Positions 1 to 5,028 of a stretch of 5,028 nucleotides of DNA are shown here, in pieces. The DNA comes from Planctomycetota bacterium (lineage in GTDB: Bacteria > Planctomycetota > Phycisphaerae > Phycisphaerales > UBA1924), in the NCBI GenBank assembly GCA_023412695.1, contig JAEYNG010000114.1, positions 1 through 5,028 on the forward strand, given 5' to 3'. Numbering within the stretch: position 1 is the first letter of the stretch; every line of letters starts with the position of its first letter. A program made the position numbers and the translations under genes. The notes beneath the pieces were generated by a model. It was not told the origin of the DNA. It did not search any database and saw only the letters and a list, made by a program, of their open reading frames with translations.

Positions 1-308
1 ATCGAGAACGCGGCCCAGAAGATCGGGTCGCGGGCCGCCTGGCCCATCATCGTCGCCTTCCACGTGTCATAGGGGCTGTTCTCGGAATAGCCCCCGTGGC
101 AGAAGCTGCAGTTGAGCGGCGTGATCAACGTCTGGTTCAGCGAACCAGCCGGCGTGCCGCCGCTGAAGAAGTCCACCCGCGAAGTTTGCAACGGCAGCAG
201 CGGCGGCGGATCGAACGCCATGGCCCCGCCGACAACGACAAGACCGCTCACGCCCGCCCAAGCCAGCCCTTTGGCGAGGGTGTTCTGACGAAAAATCTTG
301 CTTTTCAA
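1..308 (-). CDS. Exported c-type cytochrome-like protein, 5' end (partial)
   Basis: The reading frame is open from a TTG at 308-306 to the left edge, giving 102 residues of the N-terminus. The start was chosen because a strong Shine-Dalgarno GGAAGGAG lies 8 bases upstream, and because it gives a clean signal peptide. That peptide has a basic n-region (MKSKIFRQN, K13), a hydrophobic core at about residues 14-28, and an AMA cleavage site at 29-31 before FDPPP. An alternative in-frame GTG lies 11 codons upstream without a ribosome site. Mature residues 67-71 read CSFCH, a CxxCH heme c attachment motif with H71 as axial ligand, followed by GGYSENSPYDTWKATMMGQAARDP. From memory, a CHGGY/PY..W..SMM.QAARDP.FW block occurs in exported multiheme-type cytochrome proteins of Planctomycetes and other groups. 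The protein is therefore probably periplasmic and redox-active, but the rest, including further heme sites, is outside the window. It follows the transglutaminase-like gene on the same strand but is separated from it by a terminator. Confidence 0.8.
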   Translation of the reverse strand, partial: MKSKIFRQNTLAKGLAWAGVSGLVVVGGAMAFDPPPLLPLQTSRVDFFSGGTPAGSLNQTLITPLNCSFCHGGYSENSPYDTWKATMMGQAARDPIFWAAFS

Positions 309-316
309 ACCGGCAG

Positions 317-324
317 CTCCTTCC
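317..324 (-). promoter_or_regulatory. Strong ribosome binding site deciding a TTG start
   Basis: On the minus strand the bases read GGAAGGAG, close to the full anti-16S complement, followed by an 8-base spacer and TTG at 308-306. No ATG or GTG in the cytochrome frame sits at a comparable distance from a ribosome site. The next in-frame ATG (M30) falls inside the signal peptide and would destroy it. This supports the TTG as the true start. Confidence 0.7.
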
Positions 325-435
325 CACTGAAGCTTCCGCACGGACCGACCGAGGCGGCTTCGAGACCGTTCAGACAACGAATCAGGTCTATCGGCACTTA
401 CGCACCAGCCCCGGAGCTGGATTCCTCGGGCCCAA

Positions 436-463
436 AGTATGCATCCAGAAAACGAAAATGCAA
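436..463 (-). promoter_or_regulatory. Weak candidate promoter for the cytochrome gene
   Basis: On the minus strand TTGCAT (463-458) and CATACT (441-436) are separated by 16 bases. They match 3 of 6 and 4 of 6 positions of the sigma-70 consensus. The site lies in the AT-richest part of the intergenic region and would leave a leader of roughly 120 bases before the TTG start. It overlaps the T-rich tail of the terminator, so the AT-richness may have that cause instead. This is a guess from position and composition only. Confidence 0.18.
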
Positions 464-482
464 GCGGATGTTTGTATCCGCT
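449..482 (-). terminator. Intrinsic terminator of the mqnD-transglutaminase unit
   Basis: On the minus strand a perfect 7-bp stem AGCGGAT / ATCCGCT (482-476 and 469-463) encloses the 6-base loop ACAAAC. It is followed a few bases later by the T-rich run TTTTCGTTTT (458-449). The last two bases of the transglutaminase TAG stop codon (483-481) are the first two bases of the stem, so the hairpin begins inside the stop codon. The T tract is interrupted by CG, and the stem is short for a GC-rich genome, so termination may be partial. Its position directly after the gene argues for a real terminator. Confidence 0.65.
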
Positions 483-1377
483 AAGCCGGCTCGGGGAGTT
501 CCCCAGACGGCTCCGTGAACGAACTCGGGGCGTACCGGCGGCCCCACGCCAGCACCGCCGCGGACATCGAGAACGCCAGCCCCGCCCATGCCCCGCCAAG
601 GCTGTTGTTCCATGGGTCGCTGCACAGCGTCCGCCACGTGAACAGGGCGCACGCCGCCGCGAGAAGCGCGGCCGAGGCCTTCCACACCGCGGGCTTGGGC
701 GGGAACAGGCAGAACAACACCGCCGCTGCGATGATCGCCATCCTCGCCAGCGGGAATACTGCCGCCCCATAGGCGAAGTTCTTGGGCCAATCGACCAGCA
801 GCGCCTTTACCCCGACCAGCGCAAGCGGGTCGAAGGACGCCTTTCCCGAGCTGCTGGTCGTTACCAGCGTTCGCCCGCTCGAAGTAATGACCGGAGACAT
901 CGTCTCCCCGACGCTTGTCCGTACCCACACGTGCGACCCATCGGTGATCAACGAGGATTCATACCCAAGCTTCCGAAGGACCGACGCCGCCACCACCGCC
1001 CGGCCGTCGCAGTCCTCCTCCCCGCGCCGGATGACCTCCGCCGCGGTCGGGAGATAGTCCATGCAGCCCCAGTTCTCCCAGTCCCACGCATATGGGATCG
1101 CCGTGCAGACCACATCCTGCACCATCTTCAACACCCGCGGCGGGTTGTTCCACGCCTCCGGCTCGCCCGCAAGCCGCCGGTTCACCTCAGCGACGAGCGG
1201 CAGGATCGCCGGCTCCTCCGGCTCGATCATGCTGTTCACGTCCGACCAGTGCCGCACGTGACGGACCAGAAGCCGCGGATCGGGATAGAGCGTGAAAACG
1301 ATGACCGCCGCCAGGAATGCCAGTTTGAGTGGCCAGCGGAGGCGGCGTCGGTTCGGATTGAGGAGCCTCAGCATCAC
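481..1377 (-). CDS. Membrane-anchored transglutaminase-like (cysteine protease fold) protein
   Basis: The protein has 298 residues. The start is GTG at 1377, directly followed by an ATG at 1374, and either may be used; only a weak GAGCGG precedes them. A basic N-terminus (RRRLRWPLK) leads into a membrane segment at about 17-31. A soluble domain follows (about 32-205), then three hydrophobic segments at about 209-226, 232-249 and 262-279. The positive-inside rule (RRR before segment 1, KP and WK between 2 and 3, RR after 4) places the soluble domain in the periplasm. EEDCDGRAV with C123 and GSHVWV with H149 match the Cys and His motifs of the transglutaminase-like superfamily. The usual third acid is not obvious; D183 (SFDPLAL) is the nearest candidate but lies 34 residues after the His. 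Known members are proteases, peptide-modifying enzymes or inactive scaffolds; the substrate here is unknown. It sits 17 bases downstream of mqnD and ends in a terminator. Confidence 0.82.
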   Translation of the reverse strand: MMLRLLNPNRRRLRWPLKLAFLAAVIVFTLYPDPRLLVRHVRHWSDVNSMIEPEEPAILPLVAEVNRRLAGEPEAWNNPPRVLKMVQDVVCTAIPYAWDWENWGCMDYLPTAAEVIRRGEEDCDGRAVVAASVLRKLGYESSLITDGSHVWVRTSVGETMSPVITSSGRTLVTTSSSGKASFDPLALVGVKALLVDWPKNFAYGAAVFPLARMAIIAAAVLFCLFPPKPAVWKASAALLAAACALFTWRTLCSDPWNNSLGGAWAGLAFSMSAAVLAWGRRYAPSSFTEPSGELPEPA

Positions 1378-1394
1378 GGATTCGGCCGCTCAGA

Positions 1395-2351
1395 TCAGAC
1401 GGTGCGCGAGCCCTCGGCGGATCCGTCCGCCCGGGCGATCTCAAGGCTCGGAACAGCGGGGCAGAGACCGAGTCGGGCGCCCTCGGTGAGTAGACGGGCT
1501 AGAGCAAGCTCGCCGCGTTGGCCCATGTCAACGGTCAACGGACTTACGTACATATCGATGTACCGTTCGGCCTGTTGACGGTTGATTTCCGGTGCGAACT
1601 TCATGCAGTATCGGATCGATTCTTCGCGATGATCCAGCGAATACCGGATCGACGCGTTGAGCAGCGCGACGACCTCGCCGATCGCCCCCGGGCCGACCCG
1701 CGCATCGAGGTCCCGCCGCACCGCATTCCCCCCCAGCGGGAGCGGCAAACCCGTCGCCTCCCCCCACCACTGACCGAGGTCCACCACCTGTTCAAGGCCG
1801 AGCTGCGCGTACGTGAGCTGCGACTGGTGGATCAACAGCCCGCGGTCCGCCGTCCCGCTTGCCACCGCCTCGAGGATCCGGTCAAACGACATTTCGAGCG
1901 TGTGCAACTCCGCCACGCTCTCCCCCCGGCTCTCGCACCAGAGCCGCCACAGCAGATACGCCGTGGTCTTCAGCCCCGGCACGGCAATCGAGCGGGCCGT
2001 CGCGGCCGCCCCGCCCCGCTTGGCCACTACCTTCGGTCCATACCCCTCGCCCATCGAGCTCCCGCACGCCGTGAGCTGATAGTGCCCCGCCACGTGCGCC
2101 CACGTGAACATCGAAACCGCCGTGATATCCAAGTCCCCGCGGGCAATCGCACGTCGGTTCAGCACCGCGATGTCTTCGGCCATCGCCCGAAACGCGTACC
2201 GCCCGGTGTCCAGCACCGGCGGCTCGACCACCACCCCGAACCCCTCCTCGTCCTTCTGCCGTGGATCGATCTTCCCGGTGATCGGCCACCACATGAACAC
2301 GTCGTCGGGGTCGGGCGAGTGGGCAAGCGTGAGCGTGACGGTCGTTGGCAT
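1395..2351 (-). CDS. mqnD: 1,4-dihydroxy-6-naphthoate synthase-like protein (MqnD), futalosine menaquinone pathway
   Basis: The protein has 318 residues. MqnD converts cyclic de-hypoxanthine futalosine to 1,4-dihydroxy-6-naphthoate in the futalosine route to menaquinone, and is cytoplasmic with a periplasmic-binding-protein-like fold. Recognised stretches are the N-terminal HSPDPDDVFM loop (11-20), CGSSMGEGYGP (96-106), VPGLKTTAYLL (124-134), and LLIHQSQLTY (172-181). H175 in the last aligns with the histidine proposed as catalytic base in the Thermus enzyme. VVDLGQWWGEATGLPLPLG (189-207) and TVDMGQRGELALARLL (273-288) also fit. ATG at 2351 was chosen because homology starts a few residues later. 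A GTG at 2396 would add 15 unlike residues and its AGGAG is too close. No clear ribosome site precedes 2351. The family loop usually reads SPCPND; here it is SPDPDD, and the chain is longer than the roughly 270-residue Thermus protein owing to an insert near residues 26-46. A related substrate-binding protein is the main alternative. Confidence 0.85.
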   Translation of the reverse strand: MPTTVTLTLAHSPDPDDVFMWWPITGKIDPRQKDEEGFGVVVEPPVLDTGRYAFRAMAEDIAVLNRRAIARGDLDITAVSMFTWAHVAGHYQLTACGSSMGEGYGPKVVAKRGGAAATARSIAVPGLKTTAYLLWRLWCESRGESVAELHTLEMSFDRILEAVASGTADRGLLIHQSQLTYAQLGLEQVVDLGQWWGEATGLPLPLGGNAVRRDLDARVGPGAIGEVVALLNASIRYSLDHREESIRYCMKFAPEINRQQAERYIDMYVSPLTVDMGQRGELALARLLTEGARLGLCPAVPSLEIARADGSAEGSRTV

Positions 2352-2500
2352 TCGACCGCATGGTACGAAGCCCCTTTGCCCCAGCCCTTGGCCCACTCCT
2401 GCCGGTGCCGACGGCCAGCCCTCGGAGGTTGACCCGACCCGCGCTCATCGCTTCCATGGCGCACGGCCTCTTTCGCCCGACAAACTCGCCGGAGAACGCC
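2352..2500. promoter_or_regulatory. Divergent intergenic region between mqnD and the dehydrogenase gene
   Basis: These 149 bases separate two outward-reading genes and must hold both promoters unless transcription comes from further in. On the plus strand a TTGACC at 2429-2434 resembles a -35 box, but the hexamer 17 bases later (TTCCAT, 2452-2457) matches the -10 consensus at only three positions. The region is GC-rich and no strong palindromic operator is visible. A short direct repeat gaccc-gaccc at 2431-2439 is probably chance. No small open frame with a good ribosome site was seen. Confidence 0.35.
2491..2494 (+). promoter_or_regulatory. Ribosome binding site for the dehydrogenase
   Basis: GGAG followed by AACGCC and ATG at 2501 gives a spacer of 6 bases. 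This picks the methionine of MPKPTPAYAAQ as the start over several upstream in-frame ATG codons, which would add up to 52 residues of arginine- and proline-rich sequence unrelated to the family. Confidence 0.7.
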
Positions 2501-3556
2501 ATGCCGAAGCCGACCCCCGCCTATGCCGCGCAGAACAAGACCTCCCCGCTCGCCCCCTTCACCATCGACCGCCGCGACCCCGGCCCCAGCGACGTCGAGA
2601 TCGAGATCCTCTACTGCGGCGTTTGCCACTCCGACCTCCACGCCGCCCGCGGCGAGTGGGAGTTCATCCAGTTCCCCGTCGTGCCCGGCCACGAGATCGT
2701 CGGAAAGGTCACCCGCGTCGGCCCCTCCGTCCGCAAGTTCAAGGTCGGCGACCGCGCCGCCGTCGGCTGCATGGTCGATTCGTGCCGCGGCTGCTCTCAG
2801 TGCAAGCGCGGCCTCGAGCAGTATTGCGAGAAAGGCATGACCCTCACGTACGCCAGCCCGGACCCCTTCTTTCCCGGCAAGATGACCTACGGCGGCTACA
2901 GCAAGTCCATCACCGTTGACGAGGGCTTCGTTCTCCGCATGCCCGAAAAGCTCGACCTCGCCGCGGCCGCACCGCTCCTCTGCGCCGGCATCACCACGTA
3001 CTCCCCGCTCAAGCACTGGAACGCAACCAAGGGCAAGAAGGTCGGCATCGTCGGCCTCGGCGGGCTCGGCCACATGGGCGTGAAGTTCGCGCACGCCTTC
3101 GGCTGCCACGCCGTCCTCTTCACCACCTCCCCGAACAAGGTCGAGGACGGCAAGCGCCTGGGCGCCGATGAAGTCGTCGTCTCCAGGGACGCCGCCGCGA
3201 TGGGCCGCCACGCCGGCAGCTTCGACTTCATCCTCAACACCGTCGCCGCGTCGCACAACCTCGACGTCTTCCTGAACCTCCTCCGCGTGGACGGCACGAT
3301 GTGCCTCGTCGGCGCGCCCGAGCACCCGCACCCGTCCCCCGCCGTTTTCCCGATGATCATGAAGCGGCTCAGCCTCGCGGGCTCGGCGATCGGAGGCATC
3401 GCCGAGACACAGGAGATGCTCGACTTCTGCGCCGAGCACGGCATCGTCAGCGACGTCGAGATGATCTCGATCGACCAGATCAACCAGGCCTACGAGCGCA
3501 TGCTCCGCAGCGACGTGAAGTACCGCTTCGTGATCGACATGGCCACGCTGCGCTGA
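2501..3556 (+). CDS. Zinc-dependent NAD(P)-linked alcohol/aldehyde dehydrogenase, YahK/CAD group
   Basis: The protein has 351 residues, the usual family length. ATG at 2501 follows GGAG at 2491-2494 with a 6-base spacer; the longer in-frame extension upstream has no homology. The N-terminal GroES-like domain holds catalytic zinc ligands C42 (GVCHSDLH), H64-E65 (PGHE) and C161 (PLLCAGITTYSPL). The structural zinc is bound by C95, C98, C101 and C109. The Rossmann domain starts at about 175 with GLGGLGHMGVK (185-195). The second strand ends in FTTSPNK (207-213), where Ser/Thr and Lys instead of an acid indicate NADP(H). LGADEVV and a C-terminal VKYRFVIDM complete the family pattern. YahK and cinnamyl-alcohol-type relatives reversibly reduce a broad range of aldehydes, so the physiological substrate cannot be read from sequence. 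All catalytic and structural residues are intact. It is transcribed divergently from mqnD and convergently with the TPR gene, so it is probably monocistronic. Most codons end in C. Confidence 0.93.
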   Translation: MPKPTPAYAAQNKTSPLAPFTIDRRDPGPSDVEIEILYCGVCHSDLHAARGEWEFIQFPVVPGHEIVGKVTRVGPSVRKFKVGDRAAVGCMVDSCRGCSQCKRGLEQYCEKGMTLTYASPDPFFPGKMTYGGYSKSITVDEGFVLRMPEKLDLAAAAPLLCAGITTYSPLKHWNATKGKKVGIVGLGGLGHMGVKFAHAFGCHAVLFTTSPNKVEDGKRLGADEVVVSRDAAAMGRHAGSFDFILNTVAASHNLDVFLNLLRVDGTMCLVGAPEHPHPSPAVFPMIMKRLSLAGSAIGGIAETQEMLDFCAEHGIVSDVEMISIDQINQAYERMLRSDVKYRFVIDMATLR

Positions 3557-3575
3557 GAGCGCCAGGCCCGCCGAT

Positions 3576-5028
3576 TCACCATTCTCTCAATCGAGTGGCC
3601 GCGTGACGGCCGCACTCGTCGGCGCGTACCGCGACCGATGCCCACATCGCGTGCGCGCCCTCCGCATCGCCCTGCGATGCGAGCACCTCCGCCCGCAACA
3701 GCGCCGGCACCGCCGAGCCCGGCCGGACGCTCTCGATGTCCTCGGCGATCCGCAACGCAAGCCCCGTGCCGCCGAGCGGCTCGAACTCCGGCCACGTGCA
3801 CGCCCCCGCGAACTGCGTCACGAGCAGCGGGCTCTCGTTCGTGATCCAGAATCCCCGCGCCGTGAACACCAGCTCGTCCATCACCGCCGGCAGCTCCGCC
3901 CCCTGCTTCTGCCTCGACATCAGCTGCAGCTGTTGCAGCAGGGTCTCGCACAGCGCGGGCGTCCTCTCGATCGACGGCGTCCCCGCGGCGTTCGCCGCCA
4001 ACCGACGCGTGTGCGCCGCGCCCGCCATCTGCTGCATCGCCGACGCAATGTCCCCCCCGCTCTCGGCAACGACCGATCCGACGATCAGGTTGTGAGTCCG
4101 CGCCTCGATCACCGCCACGTCGTCAGGGTCGGACTGATACAACGGCCCGATCAGCCCTCGCGCCGCGAACAGCCGTTGCCTCGCCTCCGCGAGCTCGCCG
4201 CACCGCTCGTAGGCCGCCGCGCAGCTGGTCAGGTCCGCCGCCACCCGCAGCACGTGTCCGCGATTGTCGGGCGAAAGCTTCAGAAGCCGCCGGCCCAGGC
4301 TCAGCCGTTCTGCGAACTGATCGTGAACCTCCTGAGGCCCCAGCCGCTCCCAGTCGCTCCACACCGCGTCCTCCGCGAGCGTGGTCAGCTTCACATACAT
4401 GCTGCCCGGCCGGTTCGGCGACATCTCATACAAGCGCGCCGATTGCTGGCGCTTCAGCCCCCGGTAATACTCCGCCCGCACCGCATCGATCGGCCCAAGA
4501 TTGTCTGCCAGGCGCTGATAGCTCCAGTAAAACTGATCCTGCAGCGCGACATTCCCTGGCGACGCCGCGGCGATCGCCTCGTCGATCAGCAGTGCCTCCT
4601 CATACTGCGCAACCGCCGCCGGCACATCGCCAAGCGCCTTGTACGCGTCCCCGGTCTTCACCAACACCAGCGACAAGAGCTCGTGCCGATCCGGATCCGC
4701 GTCGTCAGATGCGCACAGCTCATCCAGGATCCGACTCGCCTCCCCGCGCAGCGCAATGCACGCAGCCCAGTCAAGATCGTGCGCGGCGATGTCCGCCTCC
4801 GCATCCCGCACGCGCGCCAGATTGAAGCGGAACCGCTCGTCCTCCGGACGCGCCCGCGCCAGCCGCTCGACATACGTCTTGAGCGCCTGCACGCTGTCCC
4901 GCCGCGTCTGAAGCGTCCCCGCAAGTGGGCGCAAGTCATCGAGCACCTGGTGCAGCAGCACGTCCGCCATCCGGCTCGCCGTTTCGAAGTCTTCCTCCGC
5001 CCGCCGTCGTGTCCGGTTGAGCTCGAAC
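3576..5028 (-). CDS. TPR-containing C-terminal part of a large protein, probably a Ser/Thr kinase (partial)
   Basis: The frame is open to the right edge. An internal ATG at 4970 is not the start, because 19 further codons upstream read FELNRTRRRAEEDFETASR in frame without a stop. About 483 residues are visible. This charged helix followed by MADVLLHQVLDDLRPLAGTL and DSVQALKTYVERLARARPED resembles, from memory, the linker after the kinase and membrane segment in planctomycete and acidobacterial Ser/Thr kinase-TPR proteins. A clear TPR-like helix pair is LSLVLVKTGDAYKALGDVPAAVAQYEEALLI, about residues 117-147 of the visible part. Weaker ones are SCAAAYERCGELAEARQRLFAA and ALLRAEVLASQGDAEGAHAMWA near the C-terminus. 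TPR arrays mediate protein contacts, here presumably substrate or partner recognition in the cytoplasm or periplasm. No kinase motif lies in the window, so that domain is inferred. It ends in REW and TGA (3578-3576), 19 bases from the convergent dehydrogenase stop. Confidence 0.75.
   Translation of the reverse strand, partial: FELNRTRRRAEEDFETASRMADVLLHQVLDDLRPLAGTLQTRRDSVQALKTYVERLARARPEDERFRFNLARVRDAEADIAAHDLDWAACIALRGEASRILDELCASDDADPDRHELLSLVLVKTGDAYKALGDVPAAVAQYEEALLIDEAIAAASPGNVALQDQFYWSYQRLADNLGPIDAVRAEYYRGLKRQQSARLYEMSPNRPGSMYVKLTTLAEDAVWSDWERLGPQEVHDQFAERLSLGRRLLKLSPDNRGHVLRVAADLTSCAAAYERCGELAEARQRLFAARGLIGPLYQSDPDDVAVIEARTHNLIVGSVVAESGGDIASAMQQMAGAAHTRRLAANAAGTPSIERTPALCETLLQQLQLMSRQKQGAELPAVMDELVFTARGFWITNESPLLVTQFAGACTWPEFEPLGGTGLALRIAEDIESVRPGSAVPALLRAEVLASQGDAEGAHAMWASVAVRADECGRHAATRLREW
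3593..3617 (+). terminator. Weak hairpin downstream of the dehydrogenase gene
   Basis: Thirty-six bases separate the dehydrogenase stop from an imperfect hairpin: GAGTG-GCCG pairs with CGGC-CACTC-like bases around a CGTGA loop, with a 2-base bulge on the right arm. No T tract follows on either strand, and the structure lies inside the 3' end of the convergent TPR gene. It may slow polymerase or act with Rho, or be a by-product of coding sequence. No other terminator was found for either convergent gene. Confidence 0.2.

Noticed and set aside
67..327. Minus-strand open frame starting GTG at 327, overlapping the cytochrome gene
   Set aside because: Its product is Arg-rich without a domain, whereas the frame from TTG at 308 has a signal peptide and a CxxCH motif.
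309..448. Palindrome GAAGCTTC and short hairpins in the cytochrome leader, considered as a riboswitch or operator
   Set aside because: Stems are only 4-6 bp with no recognisable riboswitch core, and none is placed to mask the ribosome site convincingly.
1548..1563. Perfect inverted repeat GTACAT-ATCG-ATGTAC
   Set aside because: It lies inside conserved mqnD coding sequence (YIDMY) and is explained by the Tyr, Asp and Met codons; no T tract or regulatory setting.
439..1578. Long plus-strand open frame of 379 codons opposite the transglutaminase-like gene
   Set aside because: Its translation is Arg/Pro-rich low-complexity with no domain, and it covers the antisense of a gene with clear catalytic motifs and of the mqnD 3' end; typical high-GC shadow.
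1518..2432. Plus-strand open frame of 304 codons opposite mqnD
   Set aside because: Arg/His/Pro-rich translation with no family resemblance, antisense to well-conserved MqnD; shadow frame.
2159..3439. Long minus-strand open frame of 426 codons opposite the dehydrogenase
   Set aside because: It mirrors the dehydrogenase codons, is rich in Ala, Gly, Val and Glu without any recognised motif, and overlaps the mqnD start; shadow frame.
3921..3941. CAGCTGCAGCTGTTGCAGCAG repeat-like stretch
   Set aside because: It encodes a Leu/Gln-rich helix (LLQQLQL) in the TPR protein; the repetition follows from codons for two amino acids.
4052..4058. Run of seven C (another at 1728-1734), possible slippage or phase-variation tract
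   Set aside because: Each encodes Gly-Gly on the minus strand in an intact frame. Runs of this length are expected at high GC with C-rich bias, and neither is near a start codon.

Overview
The window is GC-rich and densely coded, with no tRNA, rRNA, CRISPR array or insertion sequence. The gene content suggests a Planctomycetes-like bacterium, possibly of the Phycisphaerae group. The pointers are a futalosine-pathway menaquinone enzyme (MqnD), the C-terminal part of what looks like a large Ser/Thr kinase-TPR protein, and an exported c-type cytochrome with a CHGGY...ARDP-type heme region. This assignment is inference from gene families and composition, not from a marker gene.

Layout: (1) 1-308, minus strand: the 5' end of an exported heme c protein, running off the left edge, with a TTG start behind a strong ribosome binding site. 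(2) 309-480: a short intergenic region with a good intrinsic terminator for the gene to its right. (3) 481-1377, minus: a membrane-anchored transglutaminase-like protein. (4) 1395-2351, minus: mqnD, 17 bases upstream of gene 3 and very likely cotranscribed with it. (5) 2352-2500: a 149-base divergent intergenic region. (6) 2501-3556, plus: a zinc-dependent, probably NADP-linked alcohol/aldehyde dehydrogenase of the YahK/CAD group. (7) 3576-5028, minus: the C-terminal part of a large TPR protein, running off the right edge and convergent with gene 6.

How they fit together: MqnD makes 1,4-dihydroxy-6-naphthoate for menaquinone, and the neighbouring exported heme protein would also belong to electron transport. 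The terminator between them argues for separate transcription units. The transglutaminase-like protein appears to be a periplasm-facing membrane protein of unknown substrate. The dehydrogenase is a general aldehyde reductase type with no clear tie to its neighbours. No defence, mobile or otherwise exotic system is evident. The points most worth a second look are the mqnD/transglutaminase pairing, the easily missed cytochrome start, and the C-over-G strand bias that persists whichever strand is coding.
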